From Acidobacteriota bacterium (lineage in GTDB: Bacteria; Acidobacteriota; Vicinamibacteria; Vicinamibacterales; UBA2999), in assembly GCA_018000455.1 (NCBI GenBank), contig JAGNJW010000033.1, positions 1 to 53,201 of the forward strand: a stretch of DNA of 53,201 nt, given 5' to 3'. The notes under the pieces were generated by a model. It was given only the letters and a program-made list of their open reading frames with translations. It made no database searches and was not told the DNA's origin. Below, piece after piece: positions 25,398 to 34,269 of this stretch (within the stretch, counting starts at the first letter, position 1; each line of letters starts with the position of its first letter). Both the position numbers and the translations under genes were made by a program.

Positions 25398-25484
25398 CGC
25401 GATCCTCCTCGCCAGGCTCCGAGACCCTCCAGCCCGGCGGGCGCGCCAGCGCCCGCGCTCCCTCGTGCGCGAGGCGGGCCGCTG

Positions 25485-26720
25485 CTACACCAGTCGGCGT
25501 GGCAGAAGCGCGCTCATCTTCGTGATGAGCTGCAAGAACCCCACCTCGGTGCGGGCGGCCACTTCGAGTGGCAGAATCGCCGGGCGGTCCGGCCCGATGA
25601 GGGTGACCATGTCGCCCACCTTGACCGGCGCCTCGAGGCCCACGTCGACGAGGGTGTGGGCCGAGGCGATGCCGCCCGAGACCACGGGGAAGAGCCGGTC
25701 GCCGATGAGCACCTCGCACTTGCCGGCACCGCTGATCGGGTAGCCGTCGGTGTGTCCGATCGGCACCAGCGCCACGCGCGTGCGCTCGGTCGGACGGAAG
25801 CCACGGCGGAAGCCGGCGCTCTCGCCGGGCTCGACTTCCTCGAGGCGCGCTACCCGCGCCCGCAGCCGGAAGACCGGCTTGAGATCGACCGGCTGGGTCA
25901 CATCCGCGCCCGGGTAGGCGCCAAAGAGCGCGTTGCCCACCCGCACCATGTCGAAGTGCGATTCGGGCAGGCGATACAGCTCGAAGGTCGGCGCCGCGTG
26001 CACCAGGCCAGCCTTGTATCCTGCAGCCGCGGCCTCGGCGAGGATGCCTGTGAAACGCGTCAGCTGTACCCGGTCGAACTCCATGTCGTGCACGAACATG
26101 TGATAGGTGCCGTCAATCCGGACGCCCGGCTGCTTCGCGATCTGCTGCATCCACGGCAAGGCGCGCCGAATGGGCATGCCTTCCCGGTTCATGCCGGTGT
26201 CGAGGTACAGGTGCACGGGCACGCGCCGCGCCGCCTTCTGTGAGATCCGCTGCAGACGCTCGGGCGCATCGTCGAGCCAGCACGACAGCGTGACGCCGGC
26301 GCGCACGAGTTCGACCGATTCGTCCTCCCCGAGTTCCGCCATCGTCAGGATGGTCTTCTTCACGCCCGCCGCCCGCATGGCCAGGGCCTCGGCGGGCCGC
26401 ACGCAGGCGATGCCGCCCACCTCCGCGCACTGGTCGAGCACGGGCCCGACGAGCATGTCGCCGATGCCGTAGGCGTTGTTCTTCACCACGGCGAGGACCG
26501 GGCGCCCGCCCGCCAGGCGCGCCACTTCCCTGGCGTTGTGGCGGAAGGCGTCGCCGATGATCTCGAGCCACGGATCGAAGCCGTGGTCGCTGCCACCGGG
26601 CCGTAACCGTAACGTCCCGGTGGTGCTGACGGGCTGCTGGGCGGAGGCCGCGTCGGCGATGCTCATCGCCATGGCCGCCGACGCCGCCGTGCCTACGAAT
26701 GCTCGTCGGTTCATTTCCAT
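25485..26720 (-). CDS. Exported alanine-racemase-like PLP protein with divergent active site
   Basis: A 411-residue protein. The N-terminus is a twin-arginine signal (MNRRAFVGTAASAAMAMS ... ASAQ). The fold-type III barrel carries the PLP lysine (Lys80 in VLAVVKNNAYGIGD), the Cys-Trp-Leu strand, YLDTGMNREGM and the RVGNALFGAYPG phosphate region. The C-terminal domain departs from classical racemases: GYADG, whose Tyr is catalytic, is replaced by GHTDG (His323), and the usual VSMD segment reads SGGIASAHTLVDV. It may racemise amino acids in the periplasm, as broad-spectrum racemases do, or use another substrate. GGAGG precedes ATG 26720. Confidence 0.82.
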   Translation of the reverse strand: MEMNRRAFVGTAASAAMAMSIADAASAQQPVSTTGTLRLRPGGSDHGFDPWLEIIGDAFRHNAREVARLAGGRPVLAVVKNNAYGIGDMLVGPVLDQCAEVGGIACVRPAEALAMRAAGVKKTILTMAELGEDESVELVRAGVTLSCWLDDAPERLQRISQKAARRVPVHLYLDTGMNREGMPIRRALPWMQQIAKQPGVRIDGTYHMFVHDMEFDRVQLTRFTGILAEAAAAGYKAGLVHAAPTFELYRLPESHFDMVRVGNALFGAYPGADVTQPVDLKPVFRLRARVARLEEVEPGESAGFRRGFRPTERTRVALVPIGHTDGYPISGAGKCEVLIGDRLFPVVSGGIASAHTLVDVGLEAPVKVGDMVTLIGPDRPAILPLEVAARTEVGFLQLITKMSALLPRRLV

Positions 26721-26819
26721 GCTGGCCTCCGTCTCAATCGATGCTCTGCGCAACCGCGCCCGCCCTTGGCCGCGCTGAATCGGAACTCGCGACGAGAGAC
26801 CAAGGGCCGGCTCCAGTAT

Positions 26820-26933
26820 ATGGGCGGGCGGTGCCGACCTCGCCGGGACGGGCGCGCCACCTGGCTCGACGTCTTCGCCGACGCGCCGATGCGCGGCAAC
26901 TTCCACCTCGTCGTCCACGGCGCCGACGTGCTC
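26820..26933 (+). other. Spacer with a possible plus-strand gene scrap
   Basis: Between the racemase-like gene and the kinase gene (213 bp), one plus-strand frame reads GRATWLDVFADAPMRGNF then HLVVHGADVLSEVQD before entering the antisense of the kinase. It looks protein-like but has no start signal and no family I can name. It may be the end of a decayed gene. Confidence 0.25.
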
Positions 26934-28628
26934 TCAGAAGTCCAGGACGTCGCGGACCTTCTTCGCCAGCTGTCTGACCTCGTATGGCTTGGCGAGGAAG
27001 TGCAGACCCGGTTCGAGCACACCGCGATGCCCGATCGTGTCGCCGGCGTAGCCAGAGGTGTAGAGCACCCGCATGCGAGGGCGCAGCTCGGCGACCCGTG
27101 CCGCCAGTTCCCGCCCACTCATGCCCGGCATCACGACGTCGCTCAACATCAGGTCGATCGCTCCCACATGCTGCTCCAGTCGCAGCAAGGCCTCGGCGCC
27201 GTTGGCCACGGCGAGCACGGTGTAGCCGGCCGACTGAAGCATGCGCCTGACCATGTCGCGTAGCGCATCTTCGTCCTCGACCACGAGAATGGTCTCGGCG
27301 CCTCGCGGGGCCGCTTCAGTCTGATCCGTCCGGACCACGCTCAAAGGCTCCTCGACCCGCGGCAAGTAGATCGTAAACGTCGTGCCGATGCCGAGCTCGC
27401 TGTCGACCCAGATGCTGCCGCCGCTCTGCTTGACGATTCCGTAGACGGTGGACAACCCGAGCCCCGTGCCCTTCGGGGGCGCCTTGGTGGTGAAGAACGG
27501 CTCGAACACCCGCGCGGCCGTCACCTCGTCCATCCCCTCTCCCGTGTCGCCCACGGTGAGCATCACGTGCGGGCCCTTCGACATGAACCGGCGCCGCGCC
27601 TCAGGCACGACGTCGAGCTCGACGTCCCGTGTTTCGATGGTCAACACGCCGCCGTCGGGCATGGCGTCCTTGGCATTGATGATCAGATTGAGCAGCACTT
27701 GCTCCAACTGGCCCGGGTCCATCTTCGTCACACTCAGATCCGGTGCCAGGGCGCACTCGACGCGGATGTCTTCGCCGACGAGCCGGCCAAGCATGCTCAG
27801 CATGCTTTCAACGGCCGTCGTCAGGCTCAGCACTTCCGGTCGCAGCACCTGCTTTCTGCTGAAGGCCAGCAACTGGCGCGTGAGCACGGCCGCCCGTTCG
27901 CCGGCGTCGCTGATGGCCTCGAGATCGGCGCGCAGCGGGTCGCTCGCCGGGAGCCCGCCCATCGCGAGTTCGGCGCCGCCGATGATCACCGTGAGCAGGT
28001 TGTTGAAGTCATGCGCGACGCCGCCGGCCAGCAGGCCGACGCTTTCCATCTTCTGGGCTTGTAGGACCTGGTTTCTGAGCATCGACTGCTCGGTGACATC
28101 CATGATCACGGCCAGGCATTCCTCGCCGTCCGTGGAGGGCGTGCCCTCGATTCGCACCTCGATCGCCTCGGCGTCGGGGGCCTTCAGCCGCACCTCGCAG
28201 TGCGCTCTGCCGGCGCCGGACAATGCCTGCTGCACGAAGTCGCTGAACGTGCGTCGGTCGGCCTCGGCTACGAACACGCCGAGGCGGCGGCTCACCAACT
28301 GCGAGCGTTCCAGGCCCAGCAGTCGCGCGCTGGTCACGTTCGCCTGGCGAATCGTTCCCTGGGCGTCGAGCGTCACGTAGCCGACCGGGGCGTTGTCGTA
28401 GAGTGAAGTGTACTGAGCGAGCAAGGCCTCCCTCTCGGCTCGCGACTTCTGCAGCTCCTCGTTCTGCATCTCGAGCTCGATCTTGTGGACCCCCAGCTCT
28501 TGTAGCAGCCGCTCCGCCTCCCACGCTGGCGGGGGCCCGATGCCGTCTGTCTTCGTCACGGGCACGCGATCCTCGGCGAGGCGTCGAATGGTCGCGGCAT
28601 CCGGCGGCGGTTTCTGGCTCTTTGACAT
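26934..28628 (-). CDS. PAS hybrid histidine kinase with receiver domain
   Basis: A 564-residue soluble kinase. Order: a coiled segment (LLQELGVHKIELEMQNEELQ), a PAS domain (about 72-180; YDNAPVGYVTLDAQGTIRQA), the dimerisation box with phospho-His206 (AGGVAHDFNNLLTVI), an HATPase domain (LLNLIINAKDAM, GDTGEGMD, GTGLGLSTVYGIVKQSGG) and a C-terminal receiver (LVVEDEDALRDM, phospho-acceptor Asp in MLSDVVMPGMSG, Lys in FLAKPYE). No membrane helix. It starts 7 nt after the CheB-CheR gene, so the two probably form one signalling unit. Confidence 0.93.
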   Translation of the reverse strand: MSKSQKPPPDAATIRRLAEDRVPVTKTDGIGPPPAWEAERLLQELGVHKIELEMQNEELQKSRAEREALLAQYTSLYDNAPVGYVTLDAQGTIRQANVTSARLLGLERSQLVSRRLGVFVAEADRRTFSDFVQQALSGAGRAHCEVRLKAPDAEAIEVRIEGTPSTDGEECLAVIMDVTEQSMLRNQVLQAQKMESVGLLAGGVAHDFNNLLTVIIGGAELAMGGLPASDPLRADLEAISDAGERAAVLTRQLLAFSRKQVLRPEVLSLTTAVESMLSMLGRLVGEDIRVECALAPDLSVTKMDPGQLEQVLLNLIINAKDAMPDGGVLTIETRDVELDVVPEARRRFMSKGPHVMLTVGDTGEGMDEVTAARVFEPFFTTKAPPKGTGLGLSTVYGIVKQSGGSIWVDSELGIGTTFTIYLPRVEEPLSVVRTDQTEAAPRGAETILVVEDEDALRDMVRRMLQSAGYTVLAVANGAEALLRLEQHVGAIDLMLSDVVMPGMSGRELAARVAELRPRMRVLYTSGYAGDTIGHRGVLEPGLHFLAKPYEVRQLAKKVRDVLDF

Positions 28629-28635
28629 GGGTGGC

Positions 28636-31374
28636 TTACTCTTTCGTGGCGGTCTTGGCCGCGGGGTCGACGACCCCCCTGCCAGGCGCCCGCGCTCGTG
28701 CCGTGCGCAGCTGCTCCACGGCGTCCTGCAAGCGCACGTCCTGCGCCGCGATGTGATCGCGCATTCCCGACTGCGTGGCGCGGAGCTTGACCTCCAGCGT
28801 CTTTGCCGCCGTGACGTCGGCAAACGTCATCACGACGCCGTCGATCGCGTTCTCCAGCGTGCGATAGGGCATGATGCGCACGTGAAGCCAGCGTCCGTCG
28901 CGCGCCTCGACGGTCTGCTCGTGGGTGGCCAAGGTCCGCAGCACCTCGACCGCGTCGCCCGCCAGCGACGGATACGACAGATCAGAGGCGATGTCGGTCA
29001 TCGGCCGGCCAATGTCGCCCTGGATCAGCCTGAACACACGGCCCGACCCGGCGGTGAAGAACCGGATGCGCAGTGACGAGTCGAGAAACAGGGTGGCAAT
29101 GTCGGTGCTGTCGAGCAGGTTCTTGATGTCGCTATTCACCTGCGACATATGGCGCACCTTGTGCTGCAGCTCGGCGTTGAGCGTCTGAAGCTCCTCGTTC
29201 ATCGACTGCATCTCTTCTTTCGACGTGGTCAGCTCCTCATTGGTGGATTGGAGTTCCTCGTTGGTGGATTGCAGTTCTTCGTTCGAGGCCCTCAGTTCCT
29301 CCTGCGATGTCTGCATCTCTTCACGCGCGGTCCGAAGCTCCTGCCGGACGCGCTCGGCGTCGCCCGCCGTCGCCGCCCGCCGGGTCGCGCCGCCCGGCGA
29401 ACGCCGCCTGGCCTTGCCGTCGCGGGTGGCATTGTCGGGCGCGGCCACGTCTGAAAACACGACGATGACCAGGCCTCGGAGAGGTGCGGGATCGGCGATG
29501 GCCCTGACGGTGAGATCGACGTATTGCACGCCGCCGTTGGTGCCCACTCTGATGTTCCGGATGGTCACGGCCTCTTTGAGCCGTGCCGCTTGCCGAAACG
29601 CCGCGGCCAGTGGGAGCCTGAGGCCCTCGCGGGCCATGCTCAACACGTTCCAGTTGGCGCTACCCGCCGCCGGCTCCAGGTAGTTGCCCGTTCGTCCGCT
29701 GACGAACTGGATGTCGCCGGTGGCACTGACCAACACCGCCGCCGGCGCGAACTGTTGCAAGAGAAGGTGCTCGGCGGCCGACGTGAGGTCGGACCTCGGT
29801 GGCAGCATCCTCGGAGCCACGCCGGGCACGGCCAGGCGCGTGAACGAGGCGGGGAACTCGATCGGCTGGCCCCGCGCGGACTCACGCCGCCGGTACAACC
29901 GGGCCTGGGTGCCGACGGGTTCGAAAATGTCGCCAAGACCGCCGATCGTCTCGGCGCTGCCCAGAAAGAGCAGGCCCGCTGGATTCAGGCTGTAGTGGAA
30001 GAGCGGCAGCAACTTCTTCTGCAGCTCCGGCGCCAGATAGATCAGCAGGTTCCGGCAGCTCACCATGTCGAGTTTGGTGAAGGGCGGGTCCATGATGACG
30101 TTCTGCGGCGCGAAGATCACGTTGTCCCGAATGCTCTTGGCGACGCGGTAACCCTGTTCCGCTTCCACGAAGAAGCGGCGCAGCCGCTCCTCGGACATCT
30201 CATCGGCGATGCCGGCCGGATAGAGGCCGGTGCGGGCGCGCTCGATGGCGTCCTTGTCGAGGTCGGTGGCAAAGATCTGCAGTGAGTGACGCCTGGCCGG
30301 CCTGATCTTCTCCAGCACCTCCTGGAAGACGATGGCCAGCGAATAGGCCTCCTGGCCGGTGGAGCAGCCGGGCACCCAGAAGCGCAGCGTCCGCCCGACC
30401 TGACGGCTCTTCATCAAGGCCGGCATGACCTTGGACCGCAGCTCCTCCCATGTCGTGGGGTCACGAAAGAAACTCGTCACGCCGATCAGCAGTTCCTTGA
30501 ACAGCAGGTCCAGTTCCTCGGGCTTCTGCTGCAGCAAGCGGACGTAGGCCGAAGGGCGTTCGATCCGGTGCAGGCCCATGCGCCGCTCCACGCGGCGGTT
30601 CAAGGTGCTCGCTTTGTAAAGCGAGAAATCGTGACCCGTTTCAGCTCGCAACAGGATCATGATTCGGGCGAGGTCGCCGTGGGCGGCAGCGCCGGCGAAT
30701 CGTTCGGTCGTGGCAAGTGACGGCGCGCGGCGCAGGTGAGCCACGATCATCCCGGGCAGGTCTTCGACCGGCGCGACGCCATCGGCCACCCCGGCCTCGA
30801 CGGCGCTGCGCGGCATGCCGTCGAATTTGGCCGAGGCCGGATCCTGCACGAAGGCCACGCCGGCATTGGCCTTGATCGCCCTGAGACCCAGCGTGCCGTC
30901 GGTGCCCATGCCCGACAGCACGACGCCGATGCCGCGCGCCCCGGCGTCCCCCGCCAGTGACTGGAAGAAGAAGTCGATCGGCAGGCGCTGCCCGCGCGGC
31001 GCGGTTGGGTCGAGCAGGTGAAGCACGCCCCGCAGAACCGACATGTCCTTGTTCGGCGGAATCACATAGACGCAGTCGGGCTCGACAGGGGTGGGCTCTT
31101 TGACTTGGACGACCGTCATCGCAGTGGAGCGCTGCAGCAACTCCGGCATGATGCCCTTGCGCGTCGGGTCGAGGTGCTGGACGATGACAAAGGCGATGCC
31201 GCAGCCGGCCGGCACGTTGCTCAGAAACGCCTCCAGCGCCTCGAGGCCTCCGGCCGACGCGCCGATGCCGACGATCGGGGGCGGCCGTGGGTCAATCGGC
31301 CGCGCGGCCGCGCGAACTGGCGGCCTTCGTTGAGCCGGACGGCGGCGTCGAACGAGCGGGGCTGATTTTTTCAT
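28636..31374 (-). CDS. CheB-CheR-PAS fusion (methylesterase/methyltransferase)
   Basis: A 912-residue protein with three parts. Residues 30-215 are a CheB esterase domain without a receiver; the triad Ser40 (GIGASAGG), His67 (VQHLDP) and Asp159 (GMGTDGT) is intact. Residues about 240-500 are a CheR methyltransferase (TSFFRDPTTWEEL; SAM motif FWVPGCSTGQEAYSLA; RNLLIYL). A long EELQSTNEEL-type coiled coil (about 690-745) and a PAS domain (about 750-860) follow. Fusions of this type are usually next to histidine kinases in non-chemotaxis pathways, as here. No chemoreceptor, CheA or CheW is nearby. Confidence 0.93.
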   Translation of the reverse strand: MKKSAPLVRRRRPAQRRPPVRAAARPIDPRPPPIVGIGASAGGLEALEAFLSNVPAGCGIAFVIVQHLDPTRKGIMPELLQRSTAMTVVQVKEPTPVEPDCVYVIPPNKDMSVLRGVLHLLDPTAPRGQRLPIDFFFQSLAGDAGARGIGVVLSGMGTDGTLGLRAIKANAGVAFVQDPASAKFDGMPRSAVEAGVADGVAPVEDLPGMIVAHLRRAPSLATTERFAGAAAHGDLARIMILLRAETGHDFSLYKASTLNRRVERRMGLHRIERPSAYVRLLQQKPEELDLLFKELLIGVTSFFRDPTTWEELRSKVMPALMKSRQVGRTLRFWVPGCSTGQEAYSLAIVFQEVLEKIRPARRHSLQIFATDLDKDAIERARTGLYPAGIADEMSEERLRRFFVEAEQGYRVAKSIRDNVIFAPQNVIMDPPFTKLDMVSCRNLLIYLAPELQKKLLPLFHYSLNPAGLLFLGSAETIGGLGDIFEPVGTQARLYRRRESARGQPIEFPASFTRLAVPGVAPRMLPPRSDLTSAAEHLLLQQFAPAAVLVSATGDIQFVSGRTGNYLEPAAGSANWNVLSMAREGLRLPLAAAFRQAARLKEAVTIRNIRVGTNGGVQYVDLTVRAIADPAPLRGLVIVVFSDVAAPDNATRDGKARRRSPGGATRRAATAGDAERVRQELRTAREEMQTSQEELRASNEELQSTNEELQSTNEELTTSKEEMQSMNEELQTLNAELQHKVRHMSQVNSDIKNLLDSTDIATLFLDSSLRIRFFTAGSGRVFRLIQGDIGRPMTDIASDLSYPSLAGDAVEVLRTLATHEQTVEARDGRWLHVRIMPYRTLENAIDGVVMTFADVTAAKTLEVKLRATQSGMRDHIAAQDVRLQDAVEQLRTARARAPGRGVVDPAAKTATKE

Positions 31375-31453
31375 CGAGTCCGCGGCTTATTGATCTCTCC
31401 CTGAAGGCTCCCGGTTCCGGGGCTGAGCCCGACGCTGAATTCAAGCTTACTCC

Positions 31454-33325
31454 CTACGGTCGAGCCGTGGGGGCGGCGAGCGCGCGAGCACGACGCCGTG
31501 TCTCTGCGCCTGGCGTCGACATGCGCAGAGCCGCTTTCCGAAGGGCGCGCCGCCGCGCCTCCCGTCGCGCCAGCTGCCGCAGGGCCGCCTCCAGCCTGGG
31601 AAGGCGCTGCGCCAGGCGGATGAACTCGCGTTCGCCTGTGCCACCCTTCGCGCGCAGGAGCCGCGCGAGCAAGACGCGGTCTTCGGCCGGCCATCGCTCG
31701 AGACTGCCAAGCGCGTCAAACAGCGGGGCCAGTCGCTGCAGGCCGAGCCGCTCACCGTCGGTCCAGCGCCTGAGATCGCCGAGCGGCAGGCGTGCCGCCA
31801 GCCGTTCGATCGCCCCCTCGACCGCTGCGGTCCGGTCGCCGCCGTAGGTCCCGACGACATGTCGGGTCAGCGCGTAGCCCAGGTCGGCGAGCGCCCACGC
31901 CTCGTGGCCGTCCATCTTCGCCGGATCGAGATGGAAGAAGAGGTCGCTCTTGGCGAGGCGCTTCAACATCGCTCGCGACGTTCGATGCGCCGGGTCGGCC
32001 TCCACGCGCGCGCGTTCGCGCTCGGCCAGGTCGAACACGGCCTTGCGCACCGGGCGGAAGCCCAGCTTGTAGTAGAACCAGAACGATCCCGAGTCCAGAC
32101 CCTCGTCGTTGCCATCGCCCACCTGGTAGCTGCTCACGGCGAGCTGACGCGCGCCGAAGTGGTGGACCACGAGTCTAAAGAACTCCTCGATCACGAAGGC
32201 AGACTCGCCGGCCCGGTAGGCCGGAAACAGGTTGATGGCCATCTCGGCGTGGTCGAACACGAACGCGGCGAGACCGTACCCCACCGGCACGCCGTTGCGC
32301 ACGAACATCGCGCCCATGTTCGACTCGTGCGGCAAGCGAACCGCAGGCACCGAGCCGTAGATCACGACCTGGAGGCCCCGCCCCGGTTCGTAGAGATAGA
32401 CCTCATCGGGCGTGGCCCCGGCCAAAGGGTAGAGCTCGCGCACTCGTGCGGCCAGCACCTCGTGGATGGCGGCGACATAGCGACGGCCGCGCGCGCCCGA
32501 TACCCGGCGGCACGGCGCTGCCGGCGGCGCGATTCGGCTCCGCAGATCACGAGTCCGCTCGCGCAGCGGATCTCGCTGCAGAAAGGGCCGCAGGCCTGGC
32601 ACGCGCTTGTGCGTGCGAGAACCCTTGCCGGTTGTGAGATCCCACCGCACCGGAATTTCCGCCATGTCGTAGAGGTTCTCTTGCACCCGCTCCGGCAAGC
32701 CAGACGTGGCAAACAGACGAAGCAGCGCCCGAAGACAAGTGGGGTCGCGGCGGGTGCGGTTCTGCTCCAGCCACGCTCGCTCGTTGAACGCCTCGTCGTT
32801 GTCGACGGCGTCTGATTCGTTCCACAGCATGGCGGGGACGATGGCGCAGGGGATGTTGGCGGTGTCGCTCTCGTAGTAGCTGTCCCAATCGATCTCGACC
32901 GCCCGTGGGTGCAACTGGGCCAATGCGCGCGCCAGCCTGAAACTGACGACGTGCACGGCCGAGGAACCGACCAGCCCGCTGTCGAGCAGACCCGCGGCCG
33001 ACGGATCTCTGGCGGCTACGCAGTATCTGGCCACGTCCTCGGAAAAGGCACGAAGACGACGCTCGGCAGCAGCGAGAACCGCGCGGTTGTCAGGGTAGGT
33101 CCGCAGAAAGAGCAGCACGTCGTGGCACTCGACGAGCTGGTCGGGATCGCGGAAGGTCGGCGTGACGGCCGGGGCGAGCAGCGCGAGCTTTCGCTCGGCC
33201 GCCGATCGGCTGAACTGAGCACGCAAGTCGAGCAGCTCTGCCAGCCAGGCGGCCGCCTGGCGCGGCGAGAGCCGGTGATTCGTGCTCCTGCCGGTGTGAC
33301 TGGGTCTCTTGCGGTGTGCTGGCAT
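31454..33325 (-). CDS. Large protein of unknown function with GNAT-like C-terminal region
   Basis: About 623 residues from ATG 33325 (GGGGCCAG upstream); an in-frame start at 33439 would add 38 basic residues. The N-terminal 250 residues are helical with no domain I recognise (RLARALAQLHPRAVEIDWDS). Residues about 290-440 (EVYLYEPGRGLQVVIYGSVP, PVGYGLAAFVFDHAEMAINL, FWFYYKLGFRPV) resemble an acetyltransferase (GNAT) fold, the last motif being typical of its final strand. The C-terminus is an Arg-rich helical tail. No signal peptide. It is not clearly linked to its neighbours. Confidence 0.7.
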   Translation of the reverse strand: MPAHRKRPSHTGRSTNHRLSPRQAAAWLAELLDLRAQFSRSAAERKLALLAPAVTPTFRDPDQLVECHDVLLFLRTYPDNRAVLAAAERRLRAFSEDVARYCVAARDPSAAGLLDSGLVGSSAVHVVSFRLARALAQLHPRAVEIDWDSYYESDTANIPCAIVPAMLWNESDAVDNDEAFNERAWLEQNRTRRDPTCLRALLRLFATSGLPERVQENLYDMAEIPVRWDLTTGKGSRTHKRVPGLRPFLQRDPLRERTRDLRSRIAPPAAPCRRVSGARGRRYVAAIHEVLAARVRELYPLAGATPDEVYLYEPGRGLQVVIYGSVPAVRLPHESNMGAMFVRNGVPVGYGLAAFVFDHAEMAINLFPAYRAGESAFVIEEFFRLVVHHFGARQLAVSSYQVGDGNDEGLDSGSFWFYYKLGFRPVRKAVFDLAERERARVEADPAHRTSRAMLKRLAKSDLFFHLDPAKMDGHEAWALADLGYALTRHVVGTYGGDRTAAVEGAIERLAARLPLGDLRRWTDGERLGLQRLAPLFDALGSLERWPAEDRVLLARLLRAKGGTGEREFIRLAQRLPRLEAALRQLARREARRRALRKAALRMSTPGAETRRRARALAAPTARP

Positions 33326-33431
33326 CTGGCCCCGGTTGGCGGCGGACTCCACTGTCCTGACCGCGACGACGATACCCGATGCGAGCGCTTCTGATACGGC
33401 CGCTCGCAGGTCAGCGCGCCGTCGGCCGCGC

Positions 33432-33458
33432 TTGACCATCGATGAGTATTGCTAATAT
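33432..33458 (+). promoter_or_regulatory. Extended -10 promoter giving a leaderless transcript
   Basis: TTGACC (33432-33437), 15 bp, then TAATAT (33453-33458) preceded by the extended element TG-C. The predicted transcript start falls at about 33465, next to ATG 33466, so the mRNA would have essentially no leader. No ribosome-binding sequence is present before any of the three candidate ATGs. Confidence 0.55.
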
Positions 33459-33465
33459 GCACGAC

Positions 33466-34269
33466 ATGAGCACGGCTGATTGGCGCAACGACATTCTGGC
33501 TCGCATGCGGGCGCTCATCCTCGAAGCCGATCCCGAGATGCTCGAGGAGCGCAAGTGGAAGAAGCCGTCGAATGCGATGGCGGGCGTTCCGGTCTGGTCG
33601 CACCACGGGATCGTCTGCACCGGCGAGTCGTACACCAAGGTCGTGAAGCTCACGTTCGCCAAGGGGGCCAGCGTGCCAGATCCATCGCACCTCTTCAATG
33701 CCAGCCTGGAAGGCAACATGCGACGGGCGATCGACATCCATGAAGGGGAGGCGGTCAACGCGCGGGCGTTCAAGGCGCTCGTGAAGGCCGCGGTGGTCCA
33801 CAATGGCCCGCCAGCCAAGGCCAAGCCACGGCCGACGAAAGTCAGGCCGACCACGCGCAAGGGCGGCAAGGCCGTCCTGCTCTCGGGCGGCAATCCGCAG
33901 ATCGCAAAGGCCGACGGAGACACCCCCGTGCAGGCATACATCGCCGCGATGCCGGGCTGGAAGCGCGACCTCGGGCGCCGGCTGGATGCCCTCATCGTGC
34001 GCACCGTGCCCCACGTACGCAAGGCCGTGAAGTGGAACTCGCCGTTCTACGGCATCGACGGCCGCGGCTGGTTCGTCAGCTTCCACACCTTCACGCACTA
34101 CGTCAAGGTGACGTTCTTCCGCGGTACCTCGCTGCGACCGGTGCCGCCCGGTGCCAGCAAGAGCAAGGACACGCGCTACATCGACCTCCGCGAAGGCGAC
34201 GAGCTCGACGAGGCGCAGATGGCGACGTGGGTGACTCAGGCAGCCGCCCTGCCGGGCTGGGCCCCGTAG
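33466..34269 (+). CDS. Tandem DUF1801 (YdhG-like) protein
   Basis: About 267 residues from ATG 33466 (in-frame ATGs at 33442 and 33457 lie inside the promoter). Two DUF1801 modules are joined by a Lys/Pro/Arg-rich linker. The first is residues 1-115 (LEERKWKKPSNAMAGVPVWS, SYTKVVKLTFAKGA); the second about 145-260 (KRDLGRRLDALIVRTVPHVR, KAVKWNSPFYGI, VSFHTFTHYVKVTFFRG). The family has a frataxin-like fold and unknown function. Single-domain members are the rule; the internal duplication is less common. It is divergent from the large GNAT-like gene. Confidence 0.85.
   Translation: MSTADWRNDILARMRALILEADPEMLEERKWKKPSNAMAGVPVWSHHGIVCTGESYTKVVKLTFAKGASVPDPSHLFNASLEGNMRRAIDIHEGEAVNARAFKALVKAAVVHNGPPAKAKPRPTKVRPTTRKGGKAVLLSGGNPQIAKADGDTPVQAYIAAMPGWKRDLGRRLDALIVRTVPHVRKAVKWNSPFYGIDGRGWFVSFHTFTHYVKVTFFRGTSLRPVPPGASKSKDTRYIDLREGDELDEAQMATWVTQAAALPGWAP

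Noticed and set aside
29220..29310. Tandem repeat of about 21 bp within the CheB-CheR gene
   Set aside because: It encodes the EELQSTNEEL heptad-type coiled coil that is standard in CheB-CheR-PAS proteins; it is not an independent repeat element.
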